Shown piece by piece: positions 32,115-42,234 of a stretch of DNA of 64,000 nt (within the stretch, counting starts at the first letter, position 1; each line of letters begins with the position of its first letter). The notes under the pieces were generated by a model. That model searched no databases. It was not told the DNA's origin and was given only the letters and a program-made list of their open reading frames with translations. The DNA comes from Halisarca cf. caerulea (taxonomy: Eukaryota > Porifera > Demospongiae > Chondrillida > Halisarcidae): NCBI GenBank assembly GCA_963170055.1, contig CAUJGJ010000431.1, forward strand, positions 1,068,201 to 1,132,200. The letters run 5' to 3'. The translations under genes and the position numbers were made by a program.

Positions 32115-32846
32115 ACTCATTCTGGACGGCGCTGGTCTGGAGGGTTCTTCTTCTATCATCTTACGGTCAGCTAGCAGGTCAGCACAACACGAAGAACTAA
32201 TCTGCCGCACTATCGTAGACCTATCTGATACGAGCTGATATACGTGAATAAAATGGGTGCCCCTTACTGTCCCTAACACTGCATGATGAAGTTAAAATGG
32301 CCTCCGATGCTATAATACGACTGCGGTGAACCTCTTTATAACGGACACTTTGTAAGATTGCGAAATTCCTTCTACGTAATTCTCGACGTAATTAGACTCG
32401 TAATTAGAGTAGATGCGGCCGACGCACTGAAGTTTGTTTTGTTCTGAGAGTCCTTGGCTGTTAAAGAACTTTTTACCAGGTAATTAGCTTTAACTTTTCA
32501 ACTAACTTTAAAATTACAACTCCTATATAAGTTCCTTACTTATTGTTAATAATCTGGAGGGGAAATGGGGGAGAAATGTCTTAATGTCTGTCGAGTATCT
32601 GTAGCTTCTTTTCATGCGCAGTGTTGTCATGTTATATTTTTGCCTTGTACGTAGATCATATTAATGGAAGTATTTAAGATTTTATTTACCTTTAATTATC
32701 TCTGAAGTAGTCTCAGTAAACGTTGTTCGACTTTCCTGTATTTGGATATCCGTAACTCTCGTCCAGAGACTTTACTTAAAATGATATTCATAGGCAGATA
32801 CACACTTGTAAGTTAGAAACTAAGACAACATGCACATGTACTCAAA
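32115..32846. other. Spacer, nothing recognised
   Basis: Non-coding. A single Tigger-like end (GTGAACCTCTTTATAACGGA, about 32,327) is present. Confidence 0.4.
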
Positions 32847-32917
32847 AATAATGTCAGAAGTCTGACATTATTGCACACTGCGACACAGATTGCTTTCAGC
32901 AATCTGTGTCGCAGTGT
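32847..32917. repeat. Two adjacent short perfect palindromes
   Basis: 32,847-32,872 has a 12-bp stem (AATAATGTCAGA). 32,875-32,917 has a 20-bp perfect stem (ACACTGCGACACAGATTGCT) with a 3-base loop. Confidence 0.8.
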
Positions 32918-32940
32918 TGTTGGTGCAGATGGATTTGCTG

Positions 32941-33749
32941 GACAGAGTTTAGTTGGACACTTCATTGCACACTAAGCAAATTCCTACATCCCACAGCATA
33001 GACCAGGGGAGTGCGTTGGGTGCCCCCTTTTTGCTGGAATGATACCTTTAAAGTATTCTTGTACTGAATTCACTCTCATACATTTGGCCAGTAACTGTCA
33101 GGTACAGCAGGAAATTCAGCAAACTTGTTTAGAAATTTTGAAGTGATTTACTCATGAGTTTTGATTCGTTTGCTTTCTAAAGCATTCAAACTGGTAGCAG
33201 AAATGCAAAAAGATTGAGAAGTTGTTTAAAACAAGAACACGACCCACGTATTCTGTCATCCATGTTTTGTTACGCAATAGACCCATTGTCCCTCTTACTT
33301 TGAAAAGCACCCCCAAGACAAAATCCTGCTTACGGGCCTGTAGACATATTGGATTGGATTGGATTAATCTTATTTAGACTGGGACACCCACTTAGCCATT
33401 GGCTACTTTTCAGGGGGCCCAGTAATCACAAGTACAGAATCAATAAACAAACAAACAAACAAACATACTACATTGTTAATTGTTATTATAAACTGTCAAA
33501 TGTTCAATCATTCAATGTTCAATTCTTTGGTGGCTGTAGTGGGCATTCTTCACTCTTCTCTCTTGGTGGTGGCAGGGGGGGTGCAGAGAAAAAAGGGCCA
33601 GAAACACCATCACTGGGATTGGACCTAAGTCCATCCCATAACTCAGCTCTTGTAGTCGTATCAGCAGCCCACTAAGCCACCAGCACCCCCCTTATTATGT
33701 GCAGGATGTAGGAATTGCGGTATACACTCATTCCAGCCAAACTCTATCT
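32941..33749. mobile_element. GTTTAGTTGGA-family element filled by a SINE
   Basis: Left end GACAGAGTTTAGTTGGACAC...ATTCCTACATCCC (32,941) and right end GGATGTAGGAATT...CCAAACTCTATC (to 33,749) are inverted relatives of the palindromes at 9,045 and 9,466. A tRNA-like SINE and other sequence lie between. Confidence 0.5.
33430..33692 (-). mobile_element. tRNA-derived SINE
   Basis: On the minus strand the head has an RNA polymerase III A box TGGCTTAGTGGG (33,679-33,668) and a B-box-like GGTCCAATCCC (about 33,625-33,614). Downstream come a GTTTGTTTGTTTG tract and a tail of TAATCCAATCCAATCC type (to about 33,350). The source tRNA cannot be told. Confidence 0.65.
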
Positions 33750-33833
33750 AGCCCTGTACCCATCTAGCCTCATGTACGTATGTATAGCCCTATGCCTGTC
33801 TTAACCTTTGTCCATGTAGCCCTGTGCCTGTTT

Positions 33834-33931
33834 CAAGCATTTTTGGAGGATGCTTTTGATAAAGCCTTTTTGCACAATCCCGTGGTGATCCTACATCCTT
33901 TTACCGTTTTTAAATGTTTTTTATACACCCT
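33834..33931 (-). repeat. GGGTGTATAAAAA-type MITE, inverted
   Basis: TTTCAAGCATTTTTGGAGGA... to ...TTTTTTATACACCC, the same family as 9,273 and 15,682. Confidence 0.6.
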
Positions 33932-33954
33932 TGTACTATAATAGTAGATTTTGT

Positions 33955-34245
33955 CAATGATCAGTAAATACCTGGGTTGGTGAGTACTCCTGGGTAGTAA
34001 GTACCTGGGTTGGTGAGTTCTCCTGGGTAGTAAGTACCTGGGTTGGTGAGTACTCCTGGGTAGTAAGTACCTGGGTTGGTGAGTACTCTTGAGTAGTAAG
34101 TGCCTGGGTTGGTGAGTACTCCTGGTTGGTAAGTACCTGGGTTGGTGAGTTCTCCTGGGTAGTAAGTACCTGGGTTGGTGAGTACTCCTGGTTGGTAAGT
34201 ACCTGGGTTGGTGAGTACTCCTGGTTGGTAAGTACCTGGGTTGGT
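33955..34245. repeat. 33-bp minisatellite, interrupted by an RLE-LINE
   Basis: Unit GGTGAGTACTCCTGGGTAGT plus AAGTACCTGGGTT, about 9 copies. The array resumes at 36,020 on the other side of the retrotransposon. Frames through it are repeat artefacts. Confidence 0.95.
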
Positions 34246-36019
34246 ACTGGAATATTATTTTGGAAAAGATACAGTATATTCACTTGCAAAAGATTGGTGG
34301 TGATGGGATAATCGTATGAAATTAGAATGTATGCTGTGGAGCTCTCATAAATACATAAAACAAAAAATTTGGCATTGGATGAGGTACTAGAACTGAATAG
34401 TAGCAAATGAGTCAGATGGGTTAGTGTGTGACTCAGCAGCAGATAGTTCGGTTGAATCAGGGAATCGAGGAATGAATTGTGGCCTGGATCTAGAACCTCT
34501 GATGCAAAGGAAGGATGACCTGAATAGTGAAAATCCCAGGTGGCAGCGTAACCAGCCCATTGTGGCAGAGTATGGCTGATTTCTTTTTTCCGCCAGGAGG
34601 TGAGCCAGCCTCCGGTAGAAGATGGTGGTTGCACGTCCCATGCCACCAGAGCTACTGAAAACCAAAGGAGTGAAAGATCCATTATCAACCTCAACAATTC
34701 TTTGTTCGTATGATCTCTTCTTCGATCTCTCGTGATAGTTGAAGCAAGAGGCCAGTTGGAACTTCTGGTTAGACTTGGCGAAGGGGTTGAAGACCTTTAC
34801 ATCAAAAAATGCCATTTGTCTGTTTCCCCAGAAGTTCCTGGCGCTGATATCAACTCTTGCCTGGTCCTCTGACCTGGCAGTATTGAGGTGCAGCTCTTCT
34901 CCTGATAGAGGCTCTAGTACAGGTTCAAGCTTGACATCATGACATACCTCTGTAAGTAGCATACCAGTGAGGTCCCGTATCTCATTGTGTCTGATGGTCG
35001 GGAAAGCTCCCCTTGGGCAGCTGAGTGTGTGATCCACTGAAAAGGTTTCATTACATACACACTTGGACGGTAACCTCTCTGGTAGCCACCCATGCATATC
35101 TCAAGGCAAGGGCATCTCTGAACTCACTCTTGGACAAATGAAAACCATACTTCTCTAAAGGAAGTGTAGTTAACCAGCTGGACGCTCCTTTGTCTCTGGC
35201 AAGCTCAGCTGCCCTGTTGAGATGCTCAGGCAAGTTTATGGAAGAGGCATTATCAGCATCTTTGGTTCTCTTCTCTGACTTGATTTTCATTTTGATTCTG
35301 GATTGCTCAGCCAAGATGTTGTTGTCCACATTCCGTTCTTGGTTCATAATGCAATTTACAACTGGGGTGCAAAACTCCTGAGATGCCTCATAATGCTGAG
35401 TTGAGGTTTGGGTGGGATTGGTAATTCCCAGTCCCCCTAACTTTGGTGGTAAAGCAAGTAGTTGACGTTCAGCGTCAGATATCATTGATCTTCCTGTGAG
35501 GGCAGGAATGAATCTGTTTCTGATGAGGTCTTCAATCGGAGATAGGAGTTCACTGCTACATGGTGCGGTTCTCAGTGTGTATGTTAGCTTGTGTTTGAAA
35601 CCAAGAACAAATCCACTGTATGCAGCATGAGGCTCTGTTCTTGCGATCTCGGTCAGGATGGATAGTTCCTTCAGCCACCCATCTACTTTTTTCTTAAGGA
35701 AGAGATCAACAAAGTCTTCCTCCCCAATTGCAGAGCCCAGATGTTGGTGTCCAGAGGTTGTAACATTGACCCCAAGATCCGAGAAGAGATTTCTGGCCTC
35801 TTCAGCATGTTCATCTTTGACAACCAGCCATGATTTTGACGCTTTTGGGTGGTATCCAAATGATGGCCCTAACTCAGATAGCTTTGACCACCACAGGTGT
35901 AAGTCAGCAAGTGAGCCACCCGCTGAGGCATCATCTGCAAACCAGAGTTGGTGAGCAATATGATTCACCTGCCGCACAAGTGGAAGGATACCCATAGCGT
36001 ACATAGATGTGGCAAGCGG
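34246..36019 (-). mobile_element. 5'-truncated LINE with restriction-like endonuclease, copy 1
   Basis: Minus-strand element of 1,774 bp flanked by a 15-bp duplication AGTACCTGGGTTGGT (34,231-34,245 and 36,020-36,034). The duplication is also repeat text of the host minisatellite. It starts inside the reverse transcriptase just before motif C. The 3' end (…AATAATATT) is like that of copy 2 (55,758-58,906), with no poly(A). Confidence 0.8.
34387..36004 (-). pseudogene. RT C-terminus, CCHC finger and PD-(D/E)XK endonuclease (RLE-LINE)
   Basis: Two overlapping minus-strand frames (36,004-35,051 and 35,097-34,387) separated by a frameshift. In order: RT motif C WFADDAS (about 35,940), the RT thumb region with LGGLGITNP, a CxCx7Hx3C zinc finger (CVCNETFSVDHTLSC, about 35,060), RHNEIRDL, and a restriction-like nuclease core with D in ARVDIS and FFDVKV (about 34,800). 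In R2/R4/NeSL-type LINEs this nuclease nicks the target before reverse transcription. The copy lacks the RT N-terminal half and is inactive. I cannot place it in a named clade. Confidence 0.75.
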
Positions 36020-36160
36020 AGTACCTGGGTTGGTGAGTACTCCTGGTTAGTAGTACTCTTGGATAGAAGTACTTGAACCCCATTCTGCCCCCTCCTATAC
36101 ACACAGTATATAAATCTGTCCTGATAGTGAGTACCTCTGATAAGAAGTACAGTCTTCCAT
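36020..36160. repeat. 33-bp minisatellite, right-hand part
   Basis: GTACCTGGGTTGGTGAGTAC, then degenerate copies of the array at 33,955-34,245, separated from it by the LINE insertion. Confidence 0.75.
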
Positions 36161-36208
36161 CCCTTCCAGGTGCTCACTATAAGCTGCAGTGCACGTACAT
36201 GTACTAGG

Positions 36209-36348
36209 GAACCTCTCTATAACGGACACTTTGGAACCTGTAGAACAGTTTGTTGTACAGAGGTTTCCACTATTCAGAGGTTGTCTTACATGCCTAGCAA
36301 TCTGTTGGGACCCCCAAAAGCAGTCTGTTATAGAGAGGGTTCCACTGT
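36209..36348. mobile_element. Tigger-type MITE
   Basis: Arms GGAACCTCTCTATAACGGAC and the inverted GTTATAGAGAGGGTTCC, about 140 bp. Confidence 0.6.
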
Positions 36349-36620
36349 TGTGGGAGTTTTTATAAAAGTTCCTCAGTATACGTATTGTACCTAATGCATG
36401 GTGGATAGAGTGAACACACCACGACAATAGTAGCTGTGGGTACTTGGAAAAAAAACGACTAATACTTAAAGAGATGTAGCATTTATTTGTCAGGTGATCA
36501 CACACATCATTTGCATGTGGGGACGGACTGGGCTCAGTACATGTCAACTCCTAAGCAGCCTCCACTACAGCAGGATGCAGGGTTTGCACACTGCACACAG
36601 TCCAATTGAACTCCACCTAG

Positions 36621-37345
36621 TGCTCTACGTATGTACTGATGTGTACATGCCCCATGCATGCCTAGTGCTCTACGTATGTACTGATGTGTACATGCCCCAT
36701 GCATGTCTAGTGCTCTACGTATGTACTGATGTGTACATGGCCCCATGCATGCCTAGTGCTCTACGTATGTACTGATGTGTACATGGCCCCATGCATGTCT
36801 AGTGCTCTACGTATGTACTGATGTGTACATGGCCCCATGCATGCCTAGTGCTCTACGTATGTACTGATGTGTACATGCCCCATGCATGCCTAGTGCTCTA
36901 CGTATGTACTGATGTGTACATGCCCCATGCATGCCTAGTGCTCTACGTATGTACTGATGTGTACATGCCCCATGCATGCCTGGTGCTCTACGTATGTACT
37001 GATGTGTACATGCCCCATGCATGCCTAGTGCTCTACGTATGTACTGATGTGTACATGCCCCATGCATGCCTAGTGCTCTACGTATGTACTGATGTGTACA
37101 TGCCCCATGCATGCCTAGTGCTCTACGTATGTACTGATGTGTACATGCCCCATGCATGCCTAGTGCTCTACGTATGTACTGATGTGTACATGGCCCCATG
37201 CATGCCTAGTGCTCTACGTATGTACTGATGTGTACATGGCCCCATGCATGCCTAGTGCTCTACGTATGTACTGATGTGTACATGGCCCCATGCATGCCTA
37301 GTGCTCTACGTATGTACTGATGTGTACATGGCCCCATGCATGCCT
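36621..37345. repeat. 45/46-bp minisatellite, about 16 copies
   Basis: Unit TGCTCTACGTATGTACTGAT, GTGTACATG(G)CCCCATGCAT, GCCTAG. Two length classes (45 and 46 bp) occur in blocks. It holds the palindromes TACGTA, TGTACA and ATGCAT, and is open in both directions only because of the period. Confidence 0.95.
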
Positions 37346-37912
37346 GGTGCTATGCCCATCTACAGCTCTATCCCTATACCTGCTAGCACATGCTGTACAC
37401 AACACTGAAGGCAGCCTACACTGCTCTATCAGTGTGTTCAATTTTGAATGTTTTTATACACTTCTTTTGTGAGTAATTATTGCTATCTTTATAAATATTG
37501 AGTGCTAGCTCAGCAGACCTAACAGTAGTCTAGCAAACCAGACCACCAGGCAGCCCTTCGCTGGGTGGTCCGGTTCACGAGACTAGCCTGACAGGAATCC
37601 ATATTTTGTGATTGTGCAATAACGTTTAAGTGATTTGTGCTGAAGAAGAGCTGTTTAGTAAGTTTTTCTTCCACGATGTATATTCAGATCGAATAACAGT
37701 AGTTCCTTGTTAGTAGCAGGTGTTGCTGTTTAGAATGTGTGACCAAATGTAGTTTTATCAGTACTTCCATTTTGTATAGGTTTTGTGCTGAAGTGAAGGG
37801 GCTCCCCTGACGGGGACTTTCTCAACAGAGTCAAACCACACTTCACAATGTGAGTTGTAAACAAGCTTGCTAACTTGATCTTATCATTATAGCAATCTTT
37901 ACAGCTTGATTT
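37346..37912. other. Spacer with one hairpin
   Basis: AGTCTAGCAAACCAGACCAC and GTGGTCCGGTTCACGAGACT (37,527-37,586) form an imperfect hairpin. Nothing else recognised. Confidence 0.5.
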
Positions 37913-38160
37913 CATAGTCACCACCATCCCATGATTGGTACATTTAGCATAGTCTTGTGTAGCCAGATTGGGGCGGGGTCTATCTTTACAGGTTGATTTC
38001 ATAGTCACCACCATCCCATGATTGGTACATTTAGCATAGTCTTGTGTAGCCAGACTGGGGCGGGGTCTATCTCTACAGCTTGATTTCATAGTCACCACCA
38101 TCCCATGATTGGTACATTTAGCATAGTCTTGTGTAGCCAGACTGGGGCGGGGTCTAGCTA
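37913..38160. repeat. 87-bp tandem repeat, about 2.8 copies
   Basis: Unit starts CATAGTCACCACCATCCCAT at 37,913, 38,000 and 38,087. The period of 87 is 29 codons, and on the minus strand it stays open (MVVTMKSSCxDRPRP repeat) for 123 codons. No homolog is known to me, so coding status is open. Confidence 0.9.
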
Positions 38161-38340
38161 CCCGGGAGTATATTTAGCGCGAGTGTTTCAATTTTGTCTA
38201 GTCCTTCGGTTATAGCTTTGGTCACACAAGTGGTAGGAACATCCACAGCAATCCGAGGATCACGATCTGCAAGAGGGAGGCCTGATGCAGACCACACAGA
38301 CCTATCTCTGGGAGGGGACGTGTGCTCTTCTGCACACAAC
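38154..38340 (-). CDS. Possible terminal exon of an unknown gene
   Basis: A minus-strand frame of about 62 codons, CAEEHTSPPRDRSVWSASGL... to ...LALNILPGS and stop. It follows an acceptor-like gtgtcatcag (38,341). Its amino-acid composition looks coding and it runs up to the 87-bp repeat. I do not recognise the product. Confidence 0.25.
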
Positions 38341-38467
38341 TGATGACACTACTACGTATCTAGTTGGCTCAACTACACAATGTTATGTTTATATTTCCAT
38401 TATTACATACTAATACTATCATTTTTTAAAAGGTCCTAGTGGTACTCTAGCATGACGGAATAGACCC

Positions 38468-39075
38468 TATGCTACCTACCCACCTACCCACCTACCTATG
38501 TACCTACCTACCTACCTACCTACCTACCTACCTACCTACCTACCTACCTACCTACCTACCTACCTACCTACCAACCTACCTACCTACCTACCTACCCACC
38601 TACCTACCTACCTACCTACCTACCTACAGTACCTACCTACCCACCTACCTACCCACCTACCTACCTACCCACCTACCTACCTACCCACCTACGTACCTAC
38701 CTACCTACCTACCCACCTACCTACCTACCTACCTACCTACCCACCTACCTACCTACCCACCTACCTACCTACCTACCTACCTACCTACCTACCTACCTAC
38801 CTACCTACCTACCAACCTACCTACCTACCTACCTACCCACCTACCTACCTACCTACCTACCTACCTACAGTACCTACCTACCCACCTACCTACCCACCTA
38901 CCTACCTACCCACCTACCTACCTACCCACCTACGTACCTACCTACCTACCTACCCACCTACGTACCTACCTACCTACCTACCTACCTACCTACCTACCTA
39001 CCTACCTACCTACCTACCTACCTACCCACCTACCTACCTACCTACCTACCTACCTACCTACCTACCTACCTACCT
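38468..39075. repeat. (CCTA)n tetranucleotide array
   Basis: About 600 bp of CCTA with CCCA, CCAA and CGTA variants that recur in a higher-order pattern: the block with ACAGTACC at about 38,626 is repeated at about 38,866. It abuts the first visible exon of NLR paralog B. Confidence 0.95.
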
Positions 39076-39095
39076 AAAAATTGTCCTTTATGTAG

Positions 39096-39504
39096 GTCTG
39101 GTTCTGCTGGTAAGCGCTTTTCAGTTGGTACGGACGTTTCTCTAGCTAAAAGGAAGAACACCAACTTCAGTGACATACCAGCTTCTGATGTAGTGAGCCG
39201 TTTTGGGAAAGAGAAACTCATCGGAAAATGTGAAATCCTGATACATGGGAACGTGGCTAGACTTCCACTGCTGGAAGCTAGGAATCTTATTGATTCTGCC
39301 TGTAGGAACAGCATTGAAGCAAAGCTGAACCATGGGCAGAGCTCCTTAGCAGCTACTGAACTAGTGGAGTATTTTGAAGTAAACCACGATGGAGTCAAAA
39401 TGGAGGAATTCTGTGTTTTTGTGGAGAATCAGGCTGAGAAATCTTCTACTCAGCTTTTGAAGTTTGCAAAAAAACTAAAAGACTGCATCATACAGCTAGC
39501 CACA

Positions 39505-39508
<4 letters not shown>
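39096..39508 (+). CDS. NLR B N-terminal exon, death-fold-like domain
   Basis: 413 bp. Acceptor ctttatgtag at 39,095 and donor GCAA|gtgtgt at 39,508 in phase 1. The phase matches the next exon (40,657), which supports both as parts of one gene. It encodes [20 protein letters not shown], a basic lead, then about 95 helical residues ([60 protein letters not shown]). The last part has the LL..L...G...F...L rhythm of CARD/death-fold domains. Upstream exons are not visible because the CCTA array begins immediately. Assignment to CARD rather than another death-fold is tentative. Confidence 0.6.
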
Positions 39509-39559
<51 letters not shown>

Positions 39560-39580
39560 TGTGTGTGTGTATGTGTGTGT

Positions 39581-39611
<31 letters not shown>

Positions 39612-39634
39612 AGTGTGAGTGTGTGTGTGTGTGT

Positions 39635-39703
<69 letters not shown>
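39509..39703. repeat. (GT)n compound microsatellite starting at a splice donor
   Basis: The first GT is the donor of the exon at 39,096-39,508. Paralogous to the array at 625-834. Confidence 0.95.
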
Positions 39704-39704
<1 letters not shown>

Positions 39705-39814
39705 TGTGAATTTGGATGTAGGATAATGTGAATATTATTTTACTGAATTCTATGGTTTCAACCATTATAATATACCAGGACTTTGTCCTGTTCAGAAGTT
39801 TAGTCCGTGGTTCT

Positions 39815-39820
<6 letters not shown>

Positions 39821-39875
<55 letters not shown>

Positions 39876-39926
39876 ATAGATAATGCAAACGTTTGTATTA
39901 TCTATGGTGTGTGTGTGTGTGTGTGT
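39821..39926. repeat. (GT)n microsatellite interrupted by a CATAGA palindrome
   Basis: Two GT tracts separated by the 32-bp palindrome at 39,875-39,906. Confidence 0.95.
39875..39906. mobile_element. 32-bp CATAGA...TCTATG palindrome in a GT array
   Basis: CATAGATAATGCAAACGTTT followed by GTATTATCTATG, self-complementary except for one pair. Both sides are GTGTGTG, so a 7-bp duplication is compatible but not provable in a repeat. Confidence 0.55.
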
Positions 39927-40656
39927 GCATAAATGCTCTATGCTAACATGTGGGTGGGTGTGGCTGGGTGTGGTTAGCTCTAAATTTGGTAGGAGCATTT
40001 GGCTCAGTAGCAGAGAGCTTTCTCTTCAAGACTTAGTCTAAGACAAACATTGTCTACAAGCACTCCCTGAGCTGCCATGCACAGGTAACCCACAAGTCAT
40101 GATAGTTTCAAGCTTCTTCCCTATACGTTTGGTGTATGTATTATCTATGTGTTGACACAGGCAGTAACTGTTTCAGTTCGAAAGCCAATGAAGCCTGTTG
40201 TATGCACATTGTCAATGTTCAAAAGGCAGATCCCAACCAAGCATACATGACCTGTATCTAAATTAAACAGAAATGGGTGAATAAATTGATGGCCGGACTT
40301 AGCGTCAGCCTCTTAATTGACAATGTGCACGTTCTGCCCTTCAGTTAGCTATAATCTGACTTTAGTTGTACAGAATTAGGCTAAGGACAATAGGTGCATG
40401 TGGGCTTCTGAAGGGTAGCTTTCCTAAGTGGATTTATTCAAAATTATTGGAGTAGTGAAGTGGGGTGTATGTGGTGATGTGTGGCGAGGTATGGTGGTGT
40501 GTGGTGTGGTGTGATATGGTGTGGTGGGGTGGAGGGTGTGATGTGATGGGGTGTGGTGGGGTGGGGTGGGATGTGGTGGTGGTGGTTGACGGATTGTCTT
40601 CGGTAGTGTAGTATTTGATGTCCTATTCATTTTACTTACTTGTTTCTCCTTGTCAG
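39927..40656. other. Intron between the two death-fold exons of NLR B
   Basis: No gene. At 40,450-40,595 a strongly strand-biased G/T tract (GGGGTGTGGTGGGGTGGGG) ends 60 bases before the CARD exon and could form G-quadruplexes on the plus strand. Confidence 0.6.
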
Positions 40657-40958
40657 CAGATGTCAGTTTTGAGGAGAAAGTGATTCAGAAAAACTATGAG
40701 AAGCTTGTGGATGACTTGGATGTTCAATCCTCGGTAGACCTGTTTTATGGAAGAGAGCTCATCACTTCAGAAACTATGGAAAGGATCAACAATGCCACCA
40801 CAAGAAAGGATGCTAACAGAGTATTGATCAGTGATCTCATTAAGGGGATTTCCCCAAATAGATTGTTAAAATTCCTATCCCTTCTTCGGGAAAGTGCTGA
40901 CAAGTACAAACGTCCTCATCACAAGACTCTAGCTGATAAGCTGGAGGGAGACTTGAAG
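40657..40958 (+). CDS. NLR B CARD exon
   Basis: 302 bp, entering in phase 1 after ccttgtcag and leaving in phase 0 at TTGAAG|gtaagc. The roughly 100 residues read as a CARD: VIQKNYEKLVDDLD (helix 1), VDLFYGRELITSETMERINN (helices 2-3), TTRKDANRVLISDLIKGISP (helix 4), RLLKFLSLLRESADKYKRPH (helix 5), then LADKLEGDL. CARDs recruit caspases or adaptors by homotypic contact, so this exon gives paralog B a signalling end. No copy of it is present in paralog A between 834 and 1,092. Confidence 0.75.
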
Positions 40959-41212
40959 GTAAGCAGTTGAACAATGACCTGTACTGGTATAGCAATGTAG
41001 AACGTCAACTGATAGTTTGTGTGAGAGTTAGTCTGGAGCCTCCGAAATGCACTCCACACTACATCACTGTCAGTCTAGTGGACACACGTGATTAGTTGAC
41101 TGTTTGCATTTACAAGATTGTGTCATGAAGGTGGTATTGGGTGGGCCCCTCCTTCCCTATCCTGAGTATGATGTGCAGCTTTACACATGACACTGTACAT
41201 AAGGTGCAGTGA

Positions 41213-41365
41213 ACCTCTGTAATCCGACATTCTCTCTAGTCCAACCATCTTATGAGGTACACTCACCATATTAAAGTATGCTAATAGTCACTCTGTAATC
41301 CGACAACCTCCTAATCTGACATTTATTTCCAGTCCCATTGAGTGTTTGATTAGAGAGGATTCCCT
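41213..41365. mobile_element. Degenerate Tigger-type MITE
   Basis: CAGTGAACCTCTGTAATCCG start and a TTAGAGAGGATTCCCTG end, with an internal copy of CTCTGTAATCCGAC. About 150 bp, in the intron after the CARD exon. Confidence 0.5.
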
Positions 41366-41471
41366 GTAAGCAGGTTTACACATGACATTGTACGTAAGAG
41401 AACAGAAGAGAGTGGTTTGGTGTATTGTTCATAGGCAATTCTTCCAAAGCTCTTGTTTACCACTTTTACAG

Positions 41472-41531
41472 ACTGCACATGAATCTGGACCATCACCTTC
41501 ACAGCTGACAACCAATGAGACCCAAGTTAAG
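41472..41531 (+). CDS. NLR B linker exon
   Basis: 60 bp, phase 0 at both ends (acceptor cttttacag, donor GTTAAG|gtgatt). It encodes TAHESGPSPSQLTTNETQVK, a flexible spacer between the CARD and the NACHT exon. Homologous to about 1,092-1,153 in A. Confidence 0.65.
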
Positions 41532-41570
41532 GTGATTGCTTGTCTGTTATGCATGTTTGCACACAGCAGA

Positions 41571-41878
41571 TCAGGTATAGTATATACCTCAACATGCAGT
41601 ATCAGGTATAGTATATACCTCAACATGCAGTATCAGGTATAGTATATACCTCAACATGCAGTATCAGGTATAGTATATACCTCAACATGCAGTATCAGGT
41701 ATAGTATATACCTCCACATGCAGTATCAGGTATAGTATATACCTCAACATGCAGTATCAGGTATAGTATATACCTCAACATGCAGTATTAGGTATAGTAT
41801 ATACCTCAACATGCAGTATCAGGTATAGTATATACCTCCACATGCAGTATCAGGTATAGTATATACCTCCACATGCAG
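41571..41878. repeat. 31-bp minisatellite, 10 copies
   Basis: Same unit and intron position as 1,188-1,528 in A. It is followed by CAGAAGCTGCTTTGG and the empty piggyBac TTAA site. Confidence 0.95.
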
Positions 41879-42027
41879 AAGCTGCTTTGGTCTATTAATG
41901 TTCCTTTATGTGTGCTAAGACAAGTTGGAACATCACAACCTGTAGGAGGTCAAGATTAGTGTAGATAATGATATTCATATCCGTGTGGTTGTCCTATTGT
42001 AAACTATACACATGTACCAGAAATAAC

Positions 42028-42133
42028 CTACACAGCATGTGTCCCAGCAGTGACCCCTACCTGGGAGTACTACCCTCATTCTACACAGCATGTGTCCCAG
42101 CAGTGACCCTTACCTGGGAGTACTACCCTCATT
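42028..42133. repeat. 53-bp tandem repeat, 2 copies
   Basis: Same unit as 2,684-2,823 in A. Confidence 0.9.
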
Positions 42134-42234
42134 CCAACTGTGGGACTGACAAGTCTATAGGTTGCTCACACCCCCTCCAGGGAACTGTTCCACCTACTGT
42201 CCCACCTACTGCCCCACCTACTGTCACCACCCCA

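Noticed and set aside
33954..34697. 247-codon frame on the minus strand
   Set aside because: It runs from the LINE 3' part into the 33-bp minisatellite in a frame different from the nuclease.
36807..37228. Opposed 130-codon frames over the 45-bp minisatellite
   Set aside because: Same reason: repeat-driven, with no conserved domain.
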